A stretch of DNA of 21,316 nucleotides from an uncultured Candidatus Saccharibacteria bacterium (GCA_938041005.1 CALHZJ010000005.1:1-21316); one strand, 5' to 3'; shown: positions 7,913 through 15,067, counted from the stretch's first letter. The notes: generated by a model from the letters alone, not told the origin. Numbers and translations: made by a program.

Positions 7913-9162
7913 TGTTTTTTCATACAGCAACTAGAGTTGTTATTCAGTGCATTTTCAGCCAAAGCTGCTTTTACGTGTTCACGATACTTTCTAATTTTAT
8001 CACCTGAACCTGTATGTTTACCAGGAGTGTCGCTCAATTTGACCGTAGATACTCCATCAACCTCTGTGGCTTTCATAACAAAGTTATTGGGTGTAATTCC
8101 AAGGTCGTTAGTCAAAGTTGTACCCCAGCCGAATGTTACGTTTATTTTGTCCTTAAAGTAATCAGCTATCCGAATAATTTCATCCACGTCAAGTCCATCG
8201 CTAAAGACGATAGTTTTCTCTAAAGGATCAATTCCGTTCTTTTTGTAAATTTCAATAGCCTTATTTCCAAATTCTATTGGGTCGCCAGAATCGTGTCGTA
8301 GTCCTTTCCATGAAGTCATTTGTTCGGGCGTAAAGTCAGCAAAGAAGAAGTCGGTTGTAAATGTATCAGTTAAGGCAATTGATAGCTCGTCGCCGTATGT
8401 GTCTTGCCAGTCTCTTAGTGCCTGATTGTGACCATTTAGTGGGTTGTTTCCGGCTTTGTCTGCCAGTGCAGCGTAGACCATTGGCATTTCGTGTGCAAAA
8501 GTTCCAATCGGTTTTAATCCTAGTTTATGCGCCAAGTATATATTTGAAGTTCCGACAAAATTGTCGGGGAGTTCATTTGCGACTCGTTCAATTACATGCC
8601 TATGCCAATTAAAGCTAAAGCGTCGCCTTGTGCCGAAATCAGAAAATTTAATATCTGGGCGGCTTTTTAATAATTTGATCTTTTCGTCTAATCGGCGATC
8701 TCCTTCGGCATACACTTCTTCCAAAGAGTAACCTTCACGTGCGAGTTTGTTACGAAAATATATTTCATTTATCTCACTCATGATAACGGTTTCCCAGAAT
8801 GTAACTAGGGGCCATTTTCCCGTAGCTTCAACCGCTAGGTCGCCGCGCTTATCATATCCGATCTTGACCGGAGGCAAGGGGTTACTTATTAGGAAATCAA
8901 GGTATTCTTGCGAAAATGTCTCTTTGCCGTCTTGGTTTTGCAGTCCGGCTAAGTAGGCAATCTCACTGGGCTGCCATCCTTCGGCTAAATTATTTAGGTT
9001 GTTTTGCAATTCCTCTGGAGTTACAAACTCCGATAGTAAATTAGGGGAGCGATTTTTCAGTGTGAAAGTAACTTCTGCTTCAGGATGTTTTAAGAACTCG
9101 TTCATCCCCATAGTTACTTTGTAATAATCTAACCCTTGTGATATTTTTGGACTCTTCCTCAT
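7897..9162 (-). CDS. pncB: Nicotinate phosphoribosyltransferase PncB
   Basis: PncB joins nicotinate to PRPP to give nicotinate mononucleotide, the committed step of Preiss-Handler NAD salvage. The 421-residue protein starts with the family's substrate-binding segment (SQGLDYYKVTMGMNEF), carries the histidine that is autophosphorylated (His290 in GLRHDSGDP) and has the phosphate-binding FGWGTTLTNDLG near the end. It directly follows pncA (stop and start adjacent, TAAATG), with an AGGAG site inside the end of pncA, so nicotinamide deamidation feeds straight into this step. The last residues (NNSSCCMKKQCQYL) look unlike a conserved tail and overlap the start of the next gene. Confidence 0.93.
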   Translation of the reverse strand: MRKSPKISQGLDYYKVTMGMNEFLKHPEAEVTFTLKNRSPNLLSEFVTPEELQNNLNNLAEGWQPSEIAYLAGLQNQDGKETFSQEYLDFLISNPLPPVKIGYDKRGDLAVEATGKWPLVTFWETVIMSEINEIYFRNKLAREGYSLEEVYAEGDRRLDEKIKLLKSRPDIKFSDFGTRRRFSFNWHRHVIERVANELPDNFVGTSNIYLAHKLGLKPIGTFAHEMPMVYAALADKAGNNPLNGHNQALRDWQDTYGDELSIALTDTFTTDFFFADFTPEQMTSWKGLRHDSGDPIEFGNKAIEIYKKNGIDPLEKTIVFSDGLDVDEIIRIADYFKDKINVTFGWGTTLTNDLGITPNNFVMKATEVDGVSTVKLSDTPGKHTGSGDKIRKYREHVKAALAENALNNNSSCCMKKQCQYL

Positions 9163-9777
9163 TTAAATTGTCTCCTGAATCATCTTCTTTGCTTCTTCAG
9201 TCGATATTGCTAATATTCCGGCCTCCTTCATTGCGGATAATGCTTCTTCTTCGGCTGTTGGGGTTAATCCTACAGCACGGATGGCGTCTATAATTAGGTA
9301 TGTAGTAACACGTCTGTCATCTTTGAAATGTTCGGCGATATCTAGAGCGGTAGATTTTACACAAAAATCTGTTGCTAATCCGCCGAGAAATACTTTAACT
9401 TTTTCATGGGGTTTTTTTGGTGTTATGATAGATTCTAACGTTTCGTTTGTCTCGCTTTTACCCTCCCATCCAGAATATCCGTCTGTCTGACCGGTGCCTT
9501 TATTGATGATAATATCGCTAGGGTGGATATTTAGGTCTTCGTGAAAATCAGCTCCTCTAGTGTTAGCTACGCAGTGAACTGGCCATTTGTCAAAATGTGG
9601 TGTTTTTTCGGGGTGCCAGTCTCGAGTGAATACAACCGTGCCGTCGTGTTTTCGTATCTCGTCGGCAATGGAGTTGACAGGTTCGATGATTTGCTCTGCT
9701 TCGGCAACGGCAAGCCTTCCACCGATAAAATCATTCTGCGGATCAACCCCGATAAGTATATATTTAGTATTTTCCAT
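9163..9777 (-). CDS. pncA: Nicotinamidase PncA
   Basis: PncA hydrolyses nicotinamide to nicotinate and ammonia. The isochorismatase-like fold is clear and the catalytic triad can be placed: Asp12 in VDPQNDF, Lys93 in INKGTG and Cys139 in LATDFCVKSTALD. Metal ligands are probably Asp53 and His55 in TRDWHP, with His68 in WPVHC. Length (204 residues) is typical. Unlike most first genes here it has a strong Shine-Dalgarno sequence (AAGGAGGA, about 9789-9796) and a leader of about 40 bases after a good promoter. It is the first gene of pncA-pncB-(Nudix-kinase) and lies directly downstream of nrtR, which probably controls it. Confidence 0.95.
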   Translation of the reverse strand: MENTKYILIGVDPQNDFIGGRLAVAEAEQIIEPVNSIADEIRKHDGTVVFTRDWHPEKTPHFDKWPVHCVANTRGADFHEDLNIHPSDIIINKGTGQTDGYSGWEGKSETNETLESIITPKKPHEKVKVFLGGLATDFCVKSTALDIAEHFKDDRRVTTYLIIDAIRAVGLTPTAEEEALSAMKEAGILAISTEEAKKMIQETI

Positions 9778-9805
9778 GATATTAAAAATCCTCCTTACTT
9801 AATGT

Positions 9806-9823
9806 ATAGTTTACACTTACTAT
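9806..9823. promoter_or_regulatory. Inverted repeat at the pncA transcription start, candidate operator
   Basis: ATAGT and ACTAT flank an 8-base spacer. The repeat covers the predicted transcription start (about 9819) of the pncA promoter, where a bound repressor would block initiation. NrtR is encoded immediately upstream and is known in other bacteria to bind palindromes near NAD genes, but I cannot match this to a known consensus. The arms are only 5 bp, so chance is possible. Confidence 0.35.
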
Positions 9824-9825
9824 CT

Positions 9826-9854
9826 AGTCTAATAGTCAGTTATTGTATTGTCAA
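9826..9854 (-). promoter_or_regulatory. Promoter of the pncA-pncB operon
   Basis: On the minus strand a perfect -35 TTGACA (9849-9854) is followed after 17 bases by the -10 TAGACT (9826-9831). Predicted start is near 9819, giving a leader of about 40 bases with a Shine-Dalgarno site before pncA. This is the most canonical sigma-70 promoter in the window. Confidence 0.65.
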
Positions 9855-9858
9855 CACT

Positions 9859-9879
9859 AATTTATAAAAAATATAAATT
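9859..9879. repeat. Perfect AT-only inverted repeat upstream of the pncA promoter
   Basis: AATTTATA (9859-9866) and TATAAATT (9872-9879) are exact reverse complements around a 5-base A spacer, in the 123-base gap between the nrtR stop and pncA and 4 bases upstream of the pncA -35. The 21-bp size suits a dimeric repressor such as NrtR. It could also act weakly as the nrtR terminator, but no clean T-run follows the repeat, and AT-rich DNA makes such repeats by chance. Confidence 0.4.
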
Positions 9880-9900
9880 TTCTAGATTTTTACAGGGATA

Positions 9901-10575
9901 TTAGTCGAAACTACGATCTAAATTCTCGAGCTTACTTGAATTGAATTCATATAATTTTGCTGGACGATGCGCGCCGTCTCGCCACAACTCATTAGTCTCA
10001 TGAATTAAGTTTAAGCTGAGGAATTTTTTTCGAAAATTACGCTTGTCAAATTCACGACCAAAAACTATCTCGTAAACTGTTTGCAGTTGTGTTAAGGTAA
10101 ATCTTCGATCCAGAAAAGCAAATGCCGAATTGGTGTATGTCATTTTGGCAATTAGGCGTTCTTTGGCGTATTTAATGATGTTGGCGTGGTCGTATGCCAG
10201 TTTTGGTATTTTATTTACATCAAAAAATGCCACTTCTAAATCTTCATTGTATGTAATATTGCGTCCACAGCCCATGTAGGTTACAGATACTGCATGTCCC
10301 CGTGGATCACGATTAATCGTATCGAAAGTGTAAAGCTGTTCAATATATCGTAGGTCGTCTTTGATTTTTATGCCTGTCTTTTGGAAAACTACACGTTCGA
10401 GCGCGTCTGTAGTTGTCTCGCCCTTGGCGTTATACCCTCCAGGGAGGGCCCATTCTCCTTTAAAAGGTTCATTCGGTCGTTTTAATAATAACACTTCCAG
10501 GGTATTATTGTTTACTTGAAAAATTACTGCATCCACGGTTAGTGTTGGAGGTATATACGGTTTTGTGTAATTCAT
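9901..10575 (-). CDS. nrtR: NrtR-type Nudix-related transcriptional regulator of NAD metabolism
   Basis: NrtR repressors sense ADP-ribose or related NAD metabolites with a Nudix-like domain and bind DNA with a C-terminal winged helix. The N-terminus reads PPTLTVDAVIFQ, as in the family. The Nudix box (residues 47-69, GYNAKGETTTDALERV then VFQKTGI) has lost its catalytic residues: the RE pair is R61-V62 and the EE pair is Q65-K66, so binding without hydrolysis is expected. The C-terminal part (RRFTLTQLQTVYEIVFGR, DKRNFRKKFL, GAHRPAKLYEF) matches the NrtR winged helix closely. I start it at 10575 (224 residues) rather than at the in-frame ATG at 10629, because a good promoter lies between them and ends 7 bases before 10575. 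Its neighbours pncA and pncB are the expected targets. Confidence 0.92.
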   Translation of the reverse strand: MNYTKPYIPPTLTVDAVIFQVNNNTLEVLLLKRPNEPFKGEWALPGGYNAKGETTTDALERVVFQKTGIKIKDDLRYIEQLYTFDTINRDPRGHAVSVTYMGCGRNITYNEDLEVAFFDVNKIPKLAYDHANIIKYAKERLIAKMTYTNSAFAFLDRRFTLTQLQTVYEIVFGREFDKRNFRKKFLSLNLIHETNELWRDGAHRPAKLYEFNSSKLENLDRSFD

Positions 10576-10582
10576 ACAATAT

Positions 10583-10611
10583 ATCTTATCCTGAAGTAAG
10601 CTACTTGCCAA
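10583..10611 (-). promoter_or_regulatory. Promoter of nrtR, leaderless arrangement
   Basis: On the minus strand TTGGCA (10606-10611) and TAAGAT (10583-10588) are separated by exactly 17 bases, and the -10 ends 7 bases before the ATG at 10575. Transcription should begin at the start codon. This decides the nrtR start against the longer frame. Confidence 0.6.
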
Positions 10612-10680
10612 GTTATTTTTATGCTTCACGAGATATAAAAGTTTGTTTGCAAATTTATTCTGTACTTATTTAGTGATATA

Positions 10681-10689
10681 TGTTAAGAT
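10681..10689 (+). promoter_or_regulatory. Possible extended -10 promoter of tRNA-Pro
   Basis: TG-T-TAAGAT is an extended -10 pattern about 28 bases before the mature tRNA. No clear -35 is seen. It would yield a 5' extension of about 20 bases for RNase P to remove. Confidence 0.35.
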
Positions 10690-10717
10690 AGATCAGAACG
10701 AATGATAGAGATATCTT

Positions 10718-10794
10718 CGGGGTGTGGCGCAGTTGGCTAGCGCGCGCGGTTTGGGACCGTGAGGTCGAAGGTTCGAGTCCTTTCACCCCGACCA
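10718..10794 (+). tRNA. tRNA-Pro (anticodon UGG)
   Basis: A 77-base cloverleaf with acceptor stem CGGGGTG pairing CACCCCG, D arm (GCGC stem), anticodon loop TTTGGGA with TGG at 10752-10754, T arm with GTTCGAGTC, and an encoded CCA end. The C1-G72 first pair and the UGG anticodon fit bacterial tRNA-Pro. A wobble UGG species can read most proline codons. Confidence 0.97.
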
Positions 10795-10817
10795 ACTTAA
10801 TGATCATTCGAAGTATT

Positions 10818-10855
10818 AAAATAGCTGAAAGTTTGGTCGGCTATTTTATTTTTTT
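10818..10855 (+). terminator. Rho-independent terminator after tRNA-Pro
   Basis: AAAATAGCTGA (10818-10828) pairs with TCGGCTATTTT (10837-10847) in an 11-bp stem with one G-U pair and an 8-base loop, followed by A and a run of seven T. It ends the tRNA-Pro transcript 24 bases after the CCA. Confidence 0.85.
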
Positions 10856-10871
10856 AAGTCATCTGTTATTA

Positions 10872-10877
10872 TATAAA
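10872..10877 (+). promoter_or_regulatory. -10 box of the 87-residue ORF, leaderless arrangement
   Basis: TATAAA ends 5 bases before the ATG at 10883; the overlapping TATATA at 10870-10875 would give 7 bases. Either predicts a leaderless mRNA. The -35 would fall in the T-run of the tRNA terminator and is not distinctive. Confidence 0.45.
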
Positions 10878-10882
10878 GTATC

Positions 10883-11146
10883 ATGAGTGTCGAATATAAT
10901 TCATCACAGAAGAGTAGTGGAGATACCCCCGAAGACGATGGTTACCTTCCTCCATATTCGGAGATATTTAAGCCGGGATTACCTGGATCGCGCACAGTTA
11001 TAGGCGTGGCACAAATGACATACTATCCACGGACACCAGATTTTGAGGCCGCTTGGTTGGAGCATCTTCCGTATCTAGACGAAGTTACTCCAGATACCGT
11101 GAAAAAGTGGCTCGGTCTTGACGATAGCAGTGATAAAGAGAATTAA
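10883..11146 (+). CDS. Small acidic protein of unknown function
   Basis: I do not recognise this 87-residue protein. It has no membrane helix or signal peptide. The first 20 residues are polar and probably disordered (SSQKSSGDTPEDDGY), the middle holds PPYSEIFKPGLPGSRTVIG, and the C-terminal part looks helical (PDFEAAWLEHLPYLDEV, then TPDTVKKWLGL) before an acidic tail. Reality is supported by a -10 box just before the ATG, its place between a terminator and a convergent gene, and a stop that shares TTAA with the neighbouring gene as in the other convergent pairs here. It is a single-gene unit. Confidence 0.6.
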   Translation: MSVEYNSSQKSSGDTPEDDGYLPPYSEIFKPGLPGSRTVIGVAQMTYYPRTPDFEAAWLEHLPYLDEVTPDTVKKWLGLDDSSDKEN

Positions 11147-12654
11147 AGCTTATTCACATATAATCCAATAATCAAGTCGCCATCATGGAATTCTTGCTTT
11201 AATTGCCAATAGGGCGGAACTTGTTTTTTATATTCGTCATATGTTTTTTCGCGAAGAATAAGCCAGATTCTTGGAGATTTTACTGACTCTAAAGAACTAA
11301 TTTCTGGAGTATTCAATTTTTTAATTAATCCCCATTCGCCAACCCAGCCCAGCTCTTCTTTCGGCTTCAGAAGCATAATTTCTTTATTTGTGTGGTTGTA
11401 ATAGGAAGTGTGAAAATAAGTGTAGATCTCGCCAGATATAATAACATCACTACTCTGGATATTTTTATTTATATGATTCATGGCTGCGTTGGTGTTGTTC
11501 CAGGATGATTCCGCGATATTTTTACCGCCGATATACCACATGTAATGACCGATAAATAATGTCAGGACGATAGATATTCCAATAGACCACCATTTTTTAT
11601 TAGAAAAAATAAGCCCGATGAATACCGCAATCAAGCCGTAAAACGACGGCGCTGAATAAGTGAAGTATCGATCTAAGTAAACTGGTCGACCCTGACTGAG
11701 CATGTAAACGATGATCATTGGTAATAGCAGCCAAATTGTTAAAATCCAAATTGCTGCTTGATATTTGGGAAGTTTTTTGGCTAGAATGAATGAAATTGCG
11801 ATTATAATTGGCGGCAGCAGCAACCCAAAATAGCGGACAATTCTGTCGTCATAAGTTAAGAACATTGATAGTGTTGTCGGGATGGTAAATTTAGTGACTT
11901 CGGGGATCCAGAAGCCGCCACTTACCCGGCTGGTTTGGGAGATCATAACTGGTAGCCAGGGAAGGAATAGTAAAAAGCATGTTCCTGCGGCAAGCCAAAC
12001 GTTTTTGTCTTTAAATATATTTTTTATGGCAGTGTGATTTCCGCCAAGTTTTAGCCAAATATATGCGAAATGCGCGGGTAGGATTAACGCTAGGAAATAT
12101 TGTGTATAAAGACCGAGTGCTACTAAAATTCCATATAGCGCCCACCAGAACTTCTTATTTTTGCGCTCGACCGCCACGACGAATGCGTAAGTCATTGCTA
12201 CAGCCAAAAGTGCTGCCAGTGCATACATTCGGGCTTCGTCGCTATAGCGAATTAAGAATGGTCCTAGCGCTGCTAAAAAACTTCCGAATACGGCGATTCT
12301 TTTAGAGAAAAGTTTTTGGAGTAATAGGAATAATAGGGCAATCGTCAGAACTCCGCACGTAACACTAAATCCTCTGAGCGAAGCTACGGAATTGCCGAAA
12401 ATCGATTGCCAAACGTGCATAATAACGTAATAAAGCGGCGGGTGGACATCCGTGGTCGTAATGGCGATAATTTCCCTGATTGGCTGCTGAATGATGGCTG
12501 CCGTATATCCTTCATCGTGCCAAATGTCGGCTTTTGTTAAATAGGTAAGTCGAACGTTGATGGCTAAAATTAAGATTGGAATTAGCCAAACCCATCCGGG
12601 CATTTGATGAAGAAATGCATATAGCTTTTTAAGATATATACGGATTTTTTCCAT
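11143..12654 (-). CDS. GT39/PMT-like membrane glycosyltransferase
   Basis: A 503-residue polytopic protein with roughly ten or more hydrophobic helices. The first extracellular loop carries the family's signature: ADIWHDEGYTAAI, with the Asp-Glu pair expected to be catalytic, then TTDVHPPLYYVIMHVW, as in the ArnT/PMT_2 (GT39/GT83) families that move a sugar from a polyprenyl-phosphate carrier to an acceptor outside the membrane. A soluble C-terminal part (about 390-503) follows the helices. It lies 3 bases after gatD, so it is in the murT-gatD unit, and an envelope role is likely. Acceptor (protein, lipid or wall polymer) is unknown. Its stop shares TTAA with the convergent small gene. Confidence 0.8.
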   Translation of the reverse strand: MEKIRIYLKKLYAFLHQMPGWVWLIPILILAINVRLTYLTKADIWHDEGYTAAIIQQPIREIIAITTTDVHPPLYYVIMHVWQSIFGNSVASLRGFSVTCGVLTIALLFLLLQKLFSKRIAVFGSFLAALGPFLIRYSDEARMYALAALLAVAMTYAFVVAVERKNKKFWWALYGILVALGLYTQYFLALILPAHFAYIWLKLGGNHTAIKNIFKDKNVWLAAGTCFLLFLPWLPVMISQTSRVSGGFWIPEVTKFTIPTTLSMFLTYDDRIVRYFGLLLPPIIIAISFILAKKLPKYQAAIWILTIWLLLPMIIVYMLSQGRPVYLDRYFTYSAPSFYGLIAVFIGLIFSNKKWWSIGISIVLTLFIGHYMWYIGGKNIAESSWNNTNAAMNHINKNIQSSDVIISGEIYTYFHTSYYNHTNKEIMLLKPKEELGWVGEWGLIKKLNTPEISSLESVKSPRIWLILREKTYDEYKKQVPPYWQLKQEFHDGDLIIGLYVNKL

Positions 12655-12657
12655 GAA

Positions 12658-13380
12658 TTATCTGGATAATTTTAACGCTATCTCTCTCGCTTTATTCGCT
12701 AAAGTATCGTCAATTTTTTCCAGCCCCGAATCTGCACTTACGCCGCGTCGCTCTAGTGCTTCGCTAATAAGAAAATCTGCAATTTGCGGGTTTTTGGGTA
12801 GAATCGGACCGTGGAGGTAAGTGGCAATGATATTGTTGTAGCGAACACCTTCGTTTGCATCGGTCATATTATTGCCAGCACCTTTAATAACTTGCCCAAG
12901 AGGTTTGGCGGTCTTATCTAAGAAAGTTTGTCCGCTGTGATTTTCATAGCCAACGATATCGCCAAATTCCTGACTTTTAATGACGATGTTGCCAATCATC
13001 CGCTCGTCGCCAGCAATCGTTTCAATCGGCAGAATGTTAGCGCCAACGATTTCCTCGCCCTTGAGTGTTCGAAAAAATCGACCAAATAATTGGTACATTC
13101 CGCAAATCATCAACATCGGCACGCCGTCTTTTGCTAATTGTCGCAGTTCATCAGCTCGCGCCAGAAGATCATTTTGAATAATCGTCTGCCCAGAATCTTG
13201 TCCGCCGCCGCCAACAAAAATATCAATTTTAGAAAAATCCGTTGAATCGCCTGGATTGTGATCGATAATCTCAACTTCAAAGCCACGTCGCTCCAGTCGT
13301 TTTTTCAGGACTAGCGTGTTGCCCCAGTCGCCATAAAGATTCATATCTCGCGGATAAAGTTGCGCAATTGTTATTTTCAT
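12658..13380 (-). CDS. gatD: Lipid II isoglutaminyl synthase glutaminase subunit GatD
   Basis: GatD is a class I glutaminase that supplies ammonia to MurT, which amidates the D-Glu of the peptidoglycan stem to D-isoglutamine. The 240-residue protein has the catalytic cysteine at Cys93 in MLMICGMYQLFG and the partner histidine at His190 in YLHGPILPKNP, matching the CobQ/GatD type. The N-terminus (QLYPRDMNLYGDWGN) is also family-typical. Its ATG overlaps the murT stop by 1 base (TAATG), as expected for a stoichiometric complex. Confidence 0.93.
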   Translation of the reverse strand: MKITIAQLYPRDMNLYGDWGNTLVLKKRLERRGFEVEIIDHNPGDSTDFSKIDIFVGGGGQDSGQTIIQNDLLARADELRQLAKDGVPMLMICGMYQLFGRFFRTLKGEEIVGANILPIETIAGDERMIGNIVIKSQEFGDIVGYENHSGQTFLDKTAKPLGQVIKGAGNNMTDANEGVRYNNIIATYLHGPILPKNPQIADFLISEALERRGVSADSGLEKIDDTLANKAREIALKLSR

Positions 13381-14642
13381 TATGATATTTCCTCCACGTC
13401 GGTTTTTTCGCTCAGCAGGCGACGAATCGCTGTCATGGCTGTGTAGCTACAAAAAATCTGTTTTGGCTCGTCGGGATTAGTATTAATGAAATCTTCCAGG
13501 GCTTTCGAAATATTGGTGTCAATTTTTCCAATTGGAATGTCGTCATATTGAAGCCGCAAAGCCATATCGTAAGCGCGCGCGCCGCTGATCATCGCTACGT
13601 TTTTTAATAGCGAAAAATCGACGTCCCAGAACCAACTTACATCTCGTCCGTCGGCGTAATTGTCATTAACGGCGATCATCGTAGCACTATTATTTTTGGC
13701 GAACGACAGAAGTGCCAACCGAAAGCCGCTTGGATTTTTCACCAAAATAAGCTCAATTGGTGTGCCGTTCAAGTAAATCGTTTCACCACGACCAAACGCC
13801 GGCTTTATGTTTTCCAGCGCAGATAAAATCGTATCGGTAATTTCCGGTCCCGCTATTTGTCGAGCCAGGGCAACCGCCGCCGCCGCATTGAGAAGATTGT
13901 AAACTCCAGTGAGTTGCAGATCTACGTCAATTTCTTTATTGTCAATTTGAAAAGTTGCCTGTTGAGCGTTAATCTTTTTCAATAAAACATCAGCAACTAC
14001 GCTTTGATTCGCGGTTGCGGTGCCGTATTTTAAAGTGTCGTCTGTCGGCATCAATTGAAGTAATTCGCTGGTTGTACCGAAGAAAACTTTTTTAGCCTGA
14101 ATATGTTCGCTAATCTTAAAAATTCGCGGATCGTCGCGGTTGAGAACGACAGTGTCGCTGGTGGCTTCAGCTATTTTTTGAAGCAATGCGGCTGTATTGT
14201 CAATTTCTCCAAATCTGTCCAATTGATCGCGCATAACATTCAGAAGCAGGGAAAGGCGCGGACGAACAATCTGCACAAATTTAACCGCCCAAGCCTCGTC
14301 CAGTTCCAGAACTGCAATATCGGCGTCCAGCTTACCGCGGATATTAACCTCATCGAGCAGCGCCGCCGCCACGCCTCGGGAAAAATTGCTACCAGTGCGA
14401 TTAGTGAAGACTTTCAGTCCAACTGATTCCAGCAACTCTACAACGATCTTTGTCGTCGTTGTTTTTCCATTCGTTCCGCTGATAATCACCACGCCTTGCG
14501 GCAAATCTGCCAACGTTCTCTGAATAAATTTTGGGTCAATTTTTTCAATCACCAAACCCGGCAAGGCTGAACCGCCACCGCGTAATTTAGCGACTTTCTT
14601 GACGCTTTTGCCAATAATAGTACTAATCATCTGTCTTGCCAT
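13380..14642 (-). CDS. murT: Lipid II isoglutaminyl synthase Mur-ligase subunit MurT
   Basis: MurT is the Mur-ligase-like subunit that activates the D-Glu carboxylate of lipid II with ATP and uses ammonia from GatD. The 420-residue protein has the N-terminal GGGSALPGLV segment typical of MurT, the P-loop VVIISGTNGKTTTTKIV, the Mur-ligase central motifs (VLELDEAWAVKFV, LNVMRDQLDRFGEID, then VLNRDDPRI) and the C-terminal DUF1727-type domain with NDNYADGRDVSWFWD, where the Asp of DVSW corresponds to the catalytic Asp. The only cysteine is near the C-terminus, so the four-cysteine zinc ribbon known in Staphylococcus MurT is absent. The start follows a TATAAT box by 7 bases. Confidence 0.93.
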   Translation of the reverse strand: MARQMISTIIGKSVKKVAKLRGGGSALPGLVIEKIDPKFIQRTLADLPQGVVIISGTNGKTTTTKIVVELLESVGLKVFTNRTGSNFSRGVAAALLDEVNIRGKLDADIAVLELDEAWAVKFVQIVRPRLSLLLNVMRDQLDRFGEIDNTAALLQKIAEATSDTVVLNRDDPRIFKISEHIQAKKVFFGTTSELLQLMPTDDTLKYGTATANQSVVADVLLKKINAQQATFQIDNKEIDVDLQLTGVYNLLNAAAAVALARQIAGPEITDTILSALENIKPAFGRGETIYLNGTPIELILVKNPSGFRLALLSFAKNNSATMIAVNDNYADGRDVSWFWDVDFSLLKNVAMISGARAYDMALRLQYDDIPIGKIDTNISKALEDFINTNPDEPKQIFCSYTAMTAIRRLLSEKTDVEEIS

Positions 14643-14649
14643 ATTGTCT

Positions 14650-14655
14650 ATTATA
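14650..14655 (-). promoter_or_regulatory. -10 box of the murT-gatD operon, leaderless arrangement
   Basis: A perfect TATAAT on the minus strand ends 7 bases before the murT ATG, with no room for a Shine-Dalgarno site. It sits in a 44-base gap shared with the divergent promoter of the membrane protein gene, so each promoter's -35 region falls in the other's core. Confidence 0.6.
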
Positions 14656-14674
14656 CTCTGCCGGGTCGATGTGC

Positions 14675-14680
14675 TACAAT
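14675..14680 (+). promoter_or_regulatory. -10 box of the membrane-protein/AAA+ operon, leaderless arrangement
   Basis: TACAAT ends 6 bases before the ATG at 14687. It has the same form (TACAAT, 6 AT-rich bases, ATG) as the promoter of the first prepilin gene at 19594, which supports a shared design. Confidence 0.55.
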
Positions 14681-14686
14681 ATCAAT

Positions 14687-15067
14687 ATGTTTTTGGTGGG
14701 TATCTTTCAGTGGTGGTATGGCAATGGCTTGTTGCAATATATCCGACAAAGTTTTCTGGGAGTTTTACGAACCGCAGATTTTTTCTCAGTCGGGCTGCTT
14801 TTGAAAACCTTATTTAATCCTTTTCGCCAGATTTCAGCCGCTCCGGTTGGTGGCGACTTATCCGTGCAGCTATCTGCGTTTTTTGACAAGATGTTCTCGC
14901 GAGTAATTGGCGCGGTGGTGCGCTCCATGGTGATAATTATTGGAATATTGATGATATTGCTACGATTTTTGTGGATGATTTTAGGAATTATTATGTGGCT
15001 GGCGCTGCCGCTGATGCCGTTTATCGGAATTATTTTATGGCAAATGGGAGTTTCTGTATGGAAATAG
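14687..15067 (+). CDS. Small integral membrane protein, partner of the AAA+ ATPase
   Basis: I do not recognise a named family. The 126-residue protein has an amphipathic aromatic N-terminus (MFLVGIFQWWYGNGL), a middle segment LFNPFRQISAAP and two or three strongly hydrophobic helices in the second half (VVRSMVIIIGILMILLRFL, then IMWLALPLMPFIGIILW). I chose 14687, where a TACAAT box lies 6 bases upstream, over an upstream in-frame ATG at 14636 that would begin inside the opposite gene murT. Its end overlaps the start of the AAA+ gene by 10 bases, so the two are coupled and probably act together in the membrane. Confidence 0.75.
   Translation: MFLVGIFQWWYGNGLLQYIRQSFLGVLRTADFFSVGLLLKTLFNPFRQISAAPVGGDLSVQLSAFFDKMFSRVIGAVVRSMVIIIGILMILLRFLWMILGIIMWLALPLMPFIGIILWQMGVSVWK

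Noticed and set aside
10575..10629. Longer N-terminus for NrtR starting at 10629
   Set aside because: A promoter with 17-base spacing lies inside the extension and the NrtR family homology begins near the later ATG.
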